The notes beneath the pieces were generated by a model. That model made no database searches. It saw only the letters and a program-made list of their open reading frames with translations, and had not been told where the DNA came from. Of a stretch of 23,348 nt of DNA, positions 1 to 6,672 are shown one piece after another. Within the stretch, counting starts at the first letter, position 1; each line of letters starts with the position of its first letter. The stretch spans positions 1 to 23,348 of the forward strand of contig CAYGZM010000056.1 in assembly GCA_964354365.1 (NCBI GenBank), given 5' to 3'. The stretch is from CAYGZM01 sp964354365 (GTDB taxonomy: Bacteria > Planctomycetota > Phycisphaerae > Sedimentisphaerales > Anaerobacaceae). The translations under genes were made by a program, and so were the position numbers.

Positions 1-739
1 CGTAGCGGGCCTTGACGCCCTTGGCGTCAATCAGCCTGCCCTCGTTGGTCTCGGTATAGTGCATATCCTTGCCGACGCCCAAGCCGGAAGAGTTGTCGAT
101 ATCGTTGTTAAACAGCGTCCTGACGTTGGTTATGAAGTCGGGATCGTCGGCCACCTGCACCACCACATCATAATAGACGCGGGCCTGCTTATGGTAGTGC
201 CAGGCGACAATGGCATATATGTTACACGCACTCTCAAGGTCAATTGTGACATGCTGGGTGAACGGCCCAAGCTCAACATAGCTGCCGTCCGCGGCTTCCT
301 TGTCACCATCGGTGATCATTTCGATCTCGCCGATGATGGGCTCTTCGTCACTGCTCGAGACCGGCTTTCCTTCTGCAACGTTCTTCGTTCCTGCAGGCGC
401 CAAAAATGGCGGACGAGGCTTGCCAGTGGGTTTTTCGAGGTTTTCGACCCGTGTATCCTGAGGAGTGCCGACGAACATCGGCTTGGGCAGCTCCAACTCT
501 ATCGCAACCAAACCGCCGGCTGCCGGGGTCTCAACCTTATCGGGAACCTTGGGGGGCTTGGTCTTATCCGGAGCTTTGGCGGTCTCGACCTTGTCGGGGG
601 CCTTAGGCACCTCGGTCTTGTCGGGGGCTTTCACGGGGGCCGGCTCCGATTTCTTGCACGAACAGATAAACACCAAAGACATCGCAAACAGCACCAGCAC
701 ACAAATCTTCACACTTGAGTTGAACCCTTTTCTCATCAT
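1..739 (-). CDS. Lipoprotein with PDK repeats and a discoidin-like domain (3' end cut by window edge)
   Basis: The visible part is 246 residues from an ATG at 739; a second ATG follows at 736 and fits the AAAGGAC ribosome site slightly better. The N-terminus is a lipoprotein signal, hydrophobic to about residue 25, with the likely lipidated Cys28 in ICSC. Residues 37-72 are four tandem 9-residue units of the type KAPDKxExP, a Pro/Lys-rich stalk probably lifting the domain off the membrane. From about residue 115 the sequence has a discoidin (F5/8 type C)-like pattern: NVAEGKPVSSS, an ITDGD motif, VTIDLES and the YYDVVVQVADD strand. Such domains commonly bind carbohydrate, so surface glycan binding is an inference. 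The gene continues past position 1. A strong promoter lies about 100 bases upstream, and an end-of-transcript hairpin region separates it from the permease gene, so it is probably its own transcription unit. Frame and lipobox are clear; the domain name is less certain. Confidence 0.82.
   Translation of the reverse strand, partial: MMRKGFNSSVKICVLVLFAMSLVFICSCKKSEPAPVKAPDKTEVPKAPDKVETAKAPDKTKPPKVPDKVETPAAGGLVAIELELPKPMFVGTPQDTRVENLEKPTGKPRPPFLAPAGTKNVAEGKPVSSSDEEPIIGEIEMITDGDKEAADGSYVELGPFTQHVTIDLESACNIYAIVAWHYHKQARVYYDVVVQVADDPDFITNVRTLFNNDIDNSSGLGVGKDMHYTETNEGRLIDAKGVKARY
524..631 (-). repeat. Four tandem 27-base units encoding a PDK-type linker
   Basis: Four in-frame units encode KAPDKTEVP, KAPDKVETA, KAPDKTKPP and KVPDKVETP. 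The period is exactly nine residues and the units have diverged at the DNA level. It lies between the lipidation site and the discoidin-like domain, where a flexible cell-surface spacer would be expected. Confidence 0.8.
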
Positions 740-791
740 TGTCCTTTTAACCTCAAAAACTCAGATTCTGTTCTTGCCTACGAAACGGCTT

Positions 792-816
792 GGTACGCGG
801 CAAGACGCTGCGTACC
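792..816 (-). promoter_or_regulatory. Inverted repeat at the start of the lipoprotein mRNA leader
   Basis: GGTACGC (792-798) and GCGTACC (810-816) are perfect inverted arms around an 11-base loop, about 13 bases downstream of the predicted transcription start. It could be a 5' stabilising hairpin or a repressor operator; sequence alone does not decide. Confidence 0.45.
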
Positions 817-835
817 GCACACTGCTAAAACCAAT

Positions 836-864
836 ATGCTATTCGATTTGAGCAAGATTGTCAA
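836..864 (-). promoter_or_regulatory. Sigma70-type promoter for the discoidin-like lipoprotein gene
   Basis: On the minus strand a perfect -35 box TTGACA (859-864) is followed by a 17-base spacer and the -10 box TAGCAT (836-841, four of six consensus bases). Transcription would start near 829, giving a leader of about 90 bases before the ATG at 739. Confidence 0.6.
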
Positions 865-956
865 GGTCTTAGAAGGCTATTTTTTCACTTGCCTACAGCC
901 CAAAAACGCGCCCAGCGAGGATGAAAAGCCACTTTTTTCGACTGATCTGCCTTTTC

Positions 957-1000
957 ATTCCCGCGCGGGGCCTGCCCTGAGCCTGCCGAAGGGCGGGAAT
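957..1000. repeat. GC-rich palindromic intergenic element
   Basis: Outer arms ATTCCCGC (957-964) and GCGGGAAT (993-1000) are perfect inverted repeats. Inside is CCCTGAGCCTGCCGAAGGG, close to the dispersed CCCTGAGCTTGTCGAAGGG-type palindrome seen between genes in many unrelated bacterial genomes. A short direct repeat, GCCTGCC, occurs at 970-976 and 981-987. Whether it is multi-copy in this genome cannot be seen here. Confidence 0.5.
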
Positions 1001-1170
1001 CCATATTGTATATTGCGCCACGGCCCCCTGCGTTTCAAAGAAATTGGTTCTCGTCGAAAAAAGTTGGTAAGTCTATGGCACAAGTAGTACATAAGTATTT
1101 TGGATATAACGCTTTGAGGCAACAGCATCTTGCCGTATTCTATGCAAGGAGAACCCGTTGTTCAACAATA

Positions 1171-1205
1171 AAGCAGGGATCCGGTTATTTCCCGAATCCC
1201 TGCTT
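1171..1205 (-). terminator. Probable intrinsic terminator after the permease operon
   Basis: AAGCAGGGAT (1171-1180) pairs with ATCCCTGCTT (1196-1205), and the stem extends by CGG/CCG after one mismatch. In the direction of transcription the stem is followed by TATTGTTG, a modest U-rich tail. It sits about 75 bases after the permease stop codon. Confidence 0.55.
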
Positions 1206-1226
1206 ACAGACAAATTCACAAAGATT

Positions 1227-1261
1227 GGGCAAAATCGCACGCTGATGGCGATTATTTGCCC
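1227..1261 (-). terminator. Strong hairpin just after the permease gene
   Basis: GGGCAAAATCGC (1227-1238) pairs with GCGATTATTTGCCC (1248-1261): a 12-pair stem with a two-base bulge and a 9-base loop, starting 19 bases after the stop codon. The following bases AATCTTTGTG are only weakly U-rich, so it may protect the mRNA 3' end or act together with the hairpin at 1171-1205. Confidence 0.45.
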
Positions 1262-1280
1262 TCTTTTCAGCCTCGGGGGC

Positions 1281-2723
1281 TTAGGCCCCATGCATCTTCA
1301 GGACCTTCGATTCAAGCCCTGCCTTGGCAAGGACAAAATACAGCACCGCACCCACGATGAAAGCCGCCAACGGCGCCGCCGGAATATTAGCGATCCCAAC
1401 CAACGGAGCCATTCCAACAGCAAAGCCAACCACCCAGGATATCCAGCCGGCAGCGTTGAAACCGGCCCGCGGACCTGCCCACTTCTTGCCCGCAAGGAGG
1501 TAATCAACCATCATGGCGCCGCAGACGGGACCAAAAGACGCTCCGATAATAGTGAAAACACCAATAACGTCCCCTGCCCAACCCGTCACGGCAAGCAGAG
1601 CACTCACTGCCGTTCCTACACCAACCGAAATAAAGGGATTCACTTTCGGCAGCGTTGTCTTGAAACTATTCGCAGCAATGAACGACGAGAAGCACGCTGG
1701 CGGGAAAGCAGCCAGAGCCAGAAGGAACATCATCACCTTGGCCGTCTTATCAGAGCCCATGATGTGCGCCATAAGATTTGTTGCACGCAACGTCGTAGGA
1801 TCCGCTCCATTTGCAGCTCCATGTGCACCCGCCGCGATTAGGATCGCCAACCCGCCGGCGACAACCGTCGCCAGCGCTATGCCTACGAGGCCTCCCATAC
1901 TTACATCCTTCTTATCCCTACTGCCCATGCCGAAATCAACACCTGCTGCTCCCGCTGTCGCAAAAAAGCCAACCACATAGGTTATCAGCAAGGCAATGAC
2001 TCCGAATGCACCAAGCGCAGCCGTTGGCAACTGTAAGGCCCCGCCCTCGGCTGTCGCCTTCGCCACAAGCGCGGCATTGTTTGCCTGAACCGCAGTTGTA
2101 ATCGGTGCCGCGTCAAAATCACCCACCGAGCCGACCGTTTTGACAAACAGAATTAGAAGAATTGCAAGCGGAATAAACGGCAAATACGTCGCAACCTTCG
2201 CAACATACTGAATGCCCTTTAGTCCGACGAACGCTGCACCCGCTGCCCAGACTATCGCAATGATCTTCTGAGCCACCGGATTACCCCCAACAGCGCCAGA
2301 AAGCAACAACGACGAGAAATAGGCATTCACGCCAAGCCAGCCGAATTGCAGCACTCCCATCAAAAAGCCGGGCATCAGAAATCCGCCCTGTACGCCATAC
2401 GTCGATGTGCCGACGACGTACAGGGGAAGTCCTGTCTTCAGCCCAAGTAATCCGGGGACCAGGTAGAACAGGAAGTGGCACAGCAGGGCCGCAACAATCA
2501 GCCCCAGAAGCGCCAAGCCAACCCCATGAGAGAGAATGCCCCCTGGAAGCGTACAGACACCTCCGGCTGTATTCCCACCGCCGCTCGCAGCGTCTTGCCA
2601 AAACACAAACCACAGGAATATCCCTGCGTAGGTCGGTGCCGTGTTCTTGTACCAGGGAGCCCGATTCCCAGGCGGATTCGGTTTGGCCATACTTACATAA
2701 TCTGGCAGTACTCCATTACTCAT
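1281..2723 (-). CDS. NCS1-family permease (cytosine/purine permease-like)
   Basis: This 480-residue, very hydrophobic protein of about 12 predicted membrane segments has the layout of nucleobase:cation symporter-1 transporters (Pfam Transp_cyt_pur). Diagnostic stretches are LPLYVVGTSTYG (100-110) followed by QFGWLGVNAYFSS (126-138), matching the family's TM3 region, and FGPVCGAMMVDYLL (397-410), matching the late G-x-x-x-x-DY motif. It should import a small nitrogenous compound with Na+ or H+ at the inner membrane; the substrate is not readable. The ATG at 2723 is chosen because AGGAG lies exactly 8 bases upstream (2732-2736); longer N-terminal readings have no membrane or family support. It lies 138 bases downstream of the atypical Gfo/Idh/MocA gene, possibly co-transcribed, and ends at the hairpins at 1171-1261. 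It is the only transporter in the window. Confidence 0.82.
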   Translation of the reverse strand: MSNGVLPDYVSMAKPNPPGNRAPWYKNTAPTYAGIFLWFVFWQDAASGGGNTAGGVCTLPGGILSHGVGLALLGLIVAALLCHFLFYLVPGLLGLKTGLPLYVVGTSTYGVQGGFLMPGFLMGVLQFGWLGVNAYFSSLLLSGAVGGNPVAQKIIAIVWAAGAAFVGLKGIQYVAKVATYLPFIPLAILLILFVKTVGSVGDFDAAPITTAVQANNAALVAKATAEGGALQLPTAALGAFGVIALLITYVVGFFATAGAAGVDFGMGSRDKKDVSMGGLVGIALATVVAGGLAILIAAGAHGAANGADPTTLRATNLMAHIMGSDKTAKVMMFLLALAAFPPACFSSFIAANSFKTTLPKVNPFISVGVGTAVSALLAVTGWAGDVIGVFTIIGASFGPVCGAMMVDYLLAGKKWAGPRAGFNAAGWISWVVGFAVGMAPLVGIANIPAAPLAAFIVGAVLYFVLAKAGLESKVLKMHGA

Positions 2724-2861
2724 AATTCGTTCTCCTAACAAAGATACCTCGATTATGTTCCACCGGCGCCTCGCCGGATTTTGGCGTAATATACCACTCC
2801 CACCACAAAACAACCACTATTTTGTGCCTTCGGAACAAATTTCTCCGCACCCCGATACCGC

Positions 2862-3971
2862 CTAATTCGTCCGCGGAATAGCGATCCTTTCCCCGCCCTT
2901 CATCGCCGATTCGTGGGCGCATATCCCGGTCATAGTCCAGTTGGCCGCGGTTTTAGCATCGACCGCCGATTCCCTGCCTTCGACAATGGCCCGGACAAAC
3001 TCGTGGGTCAAATGCGGATGGGACCCGCCGTGCCCGCTGCCCTGAATAAACGACGTGTGCTCGTGCTCCTCGTCATAGACGCCGTGTCCAGTGAAGGGCG
3101 CTATCTGCTTTGGCAGCAGCTTTCCATAATCGGGCGCTTCTATCCTCTCGGCGTCCTCATACCCCGAATAGATCACAGGCCCCTGCCCCGCTGTCTGCTC
3201 CCACTCGAACGACAGCTTCGTCCCATAGACGTCGAAGCTCTCCCTGTACTGCCTGATCGTGTTGAACAGCGACCTGGTCACCTCGCACGCAAGGTCCGAA
3301 TCAGCCAGCTTGATGAGCGCCGTTTCAACGGCGTAAGGCGCGCCGTACTTCTCGATGTAATCCTCCTGAATTCGCCCGGACCCATAGCACACCACTGACT
3401 CGGCCCGCTTCTTCGCCAGGCAAAGCAGGGGACTGACCGCGTGCGTCGCATAGTGCATCGGCGGAAAGCCGTACCAATATGCCGGCCAGCCCGGCAATCC
3501 CATATTTTGCTGATGCGACCCCCTCATGAATTGTATTTTGCCTAACTTACCCGATTCGACCAGCTCCTTGGCATAGAGAAACTCGCGGGTGTAAACCGCC
3601 GTCTCCATCATCATATACACCTTGCCCGATTTCTGCCGGGCCTTGGCAATTGCCAGACAGTCTTTTGTTGTCGTCGCCATCGGAACCGTGCACGCGGTGT
3701 GTTTACCCGCCTTGAGAGATTCCAGGCTCATCCACGCGTGGTCGGCTATCGGCGAGACGACGTGGATCGCATCCAATTCGTCAATGCTCAGGAGGTCCTC
3801 GAACTTAGTGAATCGCCTCTTGATCCCGAATTGGTCGCCTATCTCGTCGAGATGTTTCTTGTTCCGCTGACAAATCGCATAACACTCAGCGTCGGGGTGC
3901 TTTTGATAGATTGGAATGAACTCCGCTCCGAATCCCAGCCCCACCACGGCTACTTTTACCTTCTTCTGCAT
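2862..3971 (-). CDS. Gfo/Idh/MocA-fold protein, cytoplasmic, lacking the usual catalytic residues
   Basis: This 369-residue protein begins directly with a Rossmann strand and loop (VKVAVVGLGFGAEF, residues 5-18), so it has an NAD(P)-binding fold but no signal peptide, unlike every other complete family member here. The VVSPIADHAW and LKAGKH segments (71-91) match the family. The usual EKP catalytic-lysine motif reads TVPMA (95-99), and the usual D-x-x-x-H reads H173-YAT-H177, so both Lys and Asp are replaced. The C-terminal part is His-rich (H296 to H323). It may be a dehydrogenase using other residues, a lyase or isomerase, or a binding protein. An AAAGGAG ribosome site precedes the ATG at 3971. 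It is followed by the NCS1 permease gene and separated by 187 bases from the upstream cytochrome b gene. Fold assignment is firm, function is not. Confidence 0.85.
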   Translation of the reverse strand: MQKKVKVAVVGLGFGAEFIPIYQKHPDAECYAICQRNKKHLDEIGDQFGIKRRFTKFEDLLSIDELDAIHVVSPIADHAWMSLESLKAGKHTACTVPMATTTKDCLAIAKARQKSGKVYMMMETAVYTREFLYAKELVESGKLGKIQFMRGSHQQNMGLPGWPAYWYGFPPMHYATHAVSPLLCLAKKRAESVVCYGSGRIQEDYIEKYGAPYAVETALIKLADSDLACEVTRSLFNTIRQYRESFDVYGTKLSFEWEQTAGQGPVIYSGYEDAERIEAPDYGKLLPKQIAPFTGHGVYDEEHEHTSFIQGSGHGGSHPHLTHEFVRAIVEGRESAVDAKTAANWTMTGICAHESAMKGGERIAIPRTN

Positions 3972-4158
3972 CGGCTCCCGCTCCTTTCCGCCCCCACCTT
4001 AGAGGGCTCTGTTGGGCAATAGACAAAGCGCACATCCATGGCTGCCCGCCATAGACAGCGCAACAGCATACATAAGGATCAAAATGTCAGTCGCAAGCTC
4101 ATCACCCTCCGCCGGGCGTTCTTGCTTGACAAGTGACAGACCGGTGACAAATGCACCG

Positions 4159-4674
4159 TTACTTGCTTCGGGTACGGAACAGCAAAAGCATGTGCAGGGC
4201 CGCAGCCAACACGAAAACCGCCGCTACGTACCTGTGCATTCCCAAGAAGAGCACCTGGTAGTGCGTTCCGAAGAGCGGAAACATGCTCAAGACTATCGAG
4301 AGTATCAGGGGCAGCGAAAGCACAATGAGCAGCCAGAAAAGCGCCTTTTGGCCCACACCGGGACTTCCACAGGCAACCTCGTCATCCGGCTTTTTGCCGC
4401 CCAGCCACGAGACGAGGCGTGCGGTTACGGGGCAGTCGAACCGCTCAAAACGGCACCTGCCCGCCCACATCACCGCCAGGGCCGCCATACACGCAGCGAA
4501 GACCGGGGCACACGTCGCGTGCAGCATCATCAGATAGCCTGAAATATGCTCACCCTTGATTAAAACCGGATAGAAGCCGGTAATCGCCAGCACAGCGCCG
4601 CAGACCACGGCAACCAGATACACCAATCTCCTCAGAATATCGAGGGGGCTCTGTTTTCCTTTTTGCGACATCAT
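4159..4674 (-). CDS. Small four-helix b-type cytochrome-like membrane protein
   Basis: This 171-residue protein has four predicted membrane helices (about 17-35, 45-70, 112-133 and 141-165). It carries two matching G-x-H-x8-H motifs, H43/H52 and H138/H147, plus H161 in helix 4. Paired histidines in membrane helices are typical of heme b ligation in cytochrome b561 and DUF4405-like proteins, and the two motifs suggest an ancient two-helix duplication. It lies only 21 bases after the heptaheme cytochrome c gene, so the two probably form one quinone-linked electron-transfer unit across the inner membrane. Two ATG codons (4674, 4671) are possible; the ribosome site (AGAAAG) is weak, consistent with coupling to the upstream gene. 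A soluble loop with several Cys (C74, C81, C102) separates the halves. Heme binding is inferred from the His pattern. Confidence 0.62.
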   Translation of the reverse strand: MMSQKGKQSPLDILRRLVYLVAVVCGAVLAITGFYPVLIKGEHISGYLMMLHATCAPVFAACMAALAVMWAGRCRFERFDCPVTARLVSWLGGKKPDDEVACGSPGVGQKALFWLLIVLSLPLILSIVLSMFPLFGTHYQVLFLGMHRYVAAVFVLAAALHMLLLFRTRSK

Positions 4675-4695
4675 TCACACTTTCTACTGAAGATA

Positions 4696-6597
4696 TCAAT
4701 CCTGACCGGACAGCACCCCGACAACACAACGCAAGGCCCTGAGTCCGTATAACAGCAATACAAGGCCCAGAACAGCGCACGAGCAAAGAGCCACGATCTT
4801 CAGCATCGGGCGAAACACAAACGAAAAGGCGAACGCCTTCGCATAAGTCGCGTCAATATCCTGGAACTCGCTCATTTCTCTGACGGATTCACGCACAGCC
4901 GCGATAGGCGTATCGACTGCAACAGTCCCGAAGAAAAATGGTGCTTCGGTCGCGTGGCAATCGGTGCAATAGCGAATGCCCAATGCCTGCGCAGCGGGCC
5001 TGACGTCATGCGCGATAGGCCACAGATACGGCCGGGCCGCGGGGTGGTCCATCTTTTTTTCGAGCTGCCCTGAATCGCTGAGACTGTAAAGGCTGCCGCC
5101 ACTGATGTAAACGGCCTTGCCCCGAATCTTCTGCTCCGCCGACAGCGCCTTGAGCGCTTCGACGATATTCTCGTCAGTCAGGGCGGGCCAGTCGCCGGAC
5201 GCCGGCAACTCATGCCTGGCCATGACCTTGCCGACCGTCTGCCTTACGGCGTCAAAACCAATCGGGGCGAGGTTTGCGTCTTTCATATCCGCCCAGAAGG
5301 CAGGCCAGATCAGCTTGTGAGGAGCGATTTTGCCGTCGTCCTGCTTCGCAAAAACGGGCGCCAAAACGTGCGGAAGCGCCTCAGCGGATTTATTCACGCC
5401 GACCGTTCCTAAGCGGTGCGCCATCGACGTCTTCGTAAGATAAGTCTTTTCGCCGGGCCAGGGGCCGCTGTGACAGGCGGTGCAGGTCAGCCTCTCGAAG
5501 TGCACCGGCGGAAGGCCGAGATGCTCCGGCACAGGCGCTCCGAGTCGGCCCGCCCTCGGCTCAGCGCCCGGTTCTCCGGGAAGATGGCAGCCCTTGCACG
5601 AAGAGCTCGCGGACAGGCGGTTCGCAGATACATCCGCCTCGCCCTCGTAGCCGCGAATAATATTGTGGTCGATACCGTTGCGGTGACAATCGACGCACGT
5701 CAGGCCGGCCGTAAGGTGAATATCCTCGTCCGACGACCACTTCTCGGCATCGTCGCCGTCTATGTACATATTGGAATGACAGAAATAACACCGGTTCGCC
5801 GCTGATTCTCTTTCAATATCGAGCAAAACGCGTTTCTCACTATCGAACGCGCCCGCTCGGTAAGCTATGGCGGGGGGAACAAGCTTTGGGTCGTCCGGCG
5901 GCTCCGGCATCATCGGGTCGTAAGTGTCGGGCATATCCTTGGCGGAGCCCGTCACCGCGGTGAAGCTGCAGGTGGCGGCAGCCGCCCAGCGGAAATTCTC
6001 GCGCACGACCTGCGCGGCGTACTCGGCCTGGTTGTGCCCCGGATCGGCATCGTGGCAGCTCATGCAGTTCGCCTCCAGCTTGCCTGAGACCATCGACCGC
6101 ATAATCTCACTTGGTTCTTCGCCCGGCTGCTCCCCGATCCCGCCGCCCGGTATATGCCTGCCGAAAATCTTCAAAAACAGCAGCCGACTAAGCCCGACCT
6201 GCTCGGGTTTGAACACACCGGGCCACGGACGATACGAGATCGGAATCTGTATGCCCGTCCGGGCATCAGCAAGTATCCACGGTTGTCCGACCCGGCCGTG
6301 CGCCTCGATGCCAATATCCGCATCGGCCGCGTTGAAGTGCCATCCTTTCGTTACCGTCGAATAGCTGTGGCAGGCGCCGCAGGTCTTACTGGTTGAGAAA
6401 GGCAAGAGCGGATCGTCATCGGGCGAGATCTTCTCGCCTTCCTCGGTCATCAAGGGAATAAGGTGAATCGGATGCGCCCGGCTGCCGTCACTCTCGTCGC
6501 CAAGCATCTTCTGTTCCGACTCGGCCGCCGCAACCCGCCAGGGGCGGACCAACACCGGCAAACACAAGATGCCCGTCAGTATCAATATTCTTCTCAA
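4696..6597 (-). CDS. Membrane-anchored heptaheme cytochrome c
   Basis: The 633-residue protein has seven CXXCH heme c motifs, at residues 73, 178, 270, 301, 334, 372 and 544. An N-terminal signal peptide (about 1-25, ending RVAAAES) exports it, and a C-terminal helix (about 599-622) should anchor it in the inner membrane with the hemes in the periplasm. The motifs are spread widely, with a long heme-free stretch (377-543), as in large respiratory multiheme cytochromes. I do not recognise a named family. The start is TTG at 6597: there is no ATG in a position that keeps the signal peptide, and AAAAGGA lies about 11 bases upstream. It is followed after 21 bases by the small cytochrome b gene and preceded by a Tat-exported Gfo/Idh/MocA gene 75 bases away. 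The likely role is electron transfer between the quinone pool and a periplasmic partner; direction and partner are unknown. Confidence 0.85.
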   Translation of the reverse strand: MRRILILTGILCLPVLVRPWRVAAAESEQKMLGDESDGSRAHPIHLIPLMTEEGEKISPDDDPLLPFSTSKTCGACHSYSTVTKGWHFNAADADIGIEAHGRVGQPWILADARTGIQIPISYRPWPGVFKPEQVGLSRLLFLKIFGRHIPGGGIGEQPGEEPSEIMRSMVSGKLEANCMSCHDADPGHNQAEYAAQVVRENFRWAAAATCSFTAVTGSAKDMPDTYDPMMPEPPDDPKLVPPAIAYRAGAFDSEKRVLLDIERESAANRCYFCHSNMYIDGDDAEKWSSDEDIHLTAGLTCVDCHRNGIDHNIIRGYEGEADVSANRLSASSSCKGCHLPGEPGAEPRAGRLGAPVPEHLGLPPVHFERLTCTACHSGPWPGEKTYLTKTSMAHRLGTVGVNKSAEALPHVLAPVFAKQDDGKIAPHKLIWPAFWADMKDANLAPIGFDAVRQTVGKVMARHELPASGDWPALTDENIVEALKALSAEQKIRGKAVYISGGSLYSLSDSGQLEKKMDHPAARPYLWPIAHDVRPAAQALGIRYCTDCHATEAPFFFGTVAVDTPIAAVRESVREMSEFQDIDATYAKAFAFSFVFRPMLKIVALCSCAVLGLVLLLYGLRALRCVVGVLSGQD

Positions 6598-6672
6598 CGC
6601 ACCACCAATCCTTTTCTCAACGTGCTAACATCGATCAAAGACACTTGACAAAGCCGCCGTTCGCAAAGGAGC

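Larger units (their letters stand above)
740..1280. other. 541-base intergenic region
   Basis: No convincing gene lies here. From high to low coordinates it holds two hairpins 3' of the permease gene (1227-1261 and 1171-1205), a GC-rich palindromic element (957-1000), a sigma70-type promoter for the lipoprotein gene (836-864) and a 7-base inverted repeat in that gene's 5' leader (792-816). The stretch 1006-1170 shows nothing convincing except a short plus-strand frame from 1075 whose first codons look faintly like RecQ (see findings). Confidence 0.7.

Noticed and set aside
59..718. A 219-codon plus-strand frame at the left edge
   Set aside because: The minus-strand frame here has a lipoprotein signal, a ribosome site, a promoter and a discoidin-like domain; the plus-strand frame has none of these.
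1073..1291. A 72-codon minus-strand frame overlapping the permease 3' end
   Set aside because: It has no ribosome site or family resemblance and covers the hairpins that follow the permease gene.
2763..2777. CCGGCG-CCT-CGCCGG hairpin followed by ATTTT on the plus strand, considered as a terminator
   Set aside because: The T-run is on the plus strand, where there is no gene to terminate. In the minus direction the stem has no U-rich tail.
2788..2793. TATATT on the minus strand as a -10 box for the permease gene
   Set aside because: No acceptable -35 box lies 16-18 bases upstream, so I do not call a promoter.
3972..4158. Gap between the cytochrome b gene and the atypical oxidoreductase gene, examined for a promoter or terminator
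   Set aside because: There is a small CGGTG/CACCG stem at 4142-4158 next to the stop codon and scattered TTGTCA-like words, but no well-spaced promoter pair or U-tailed hairpin.
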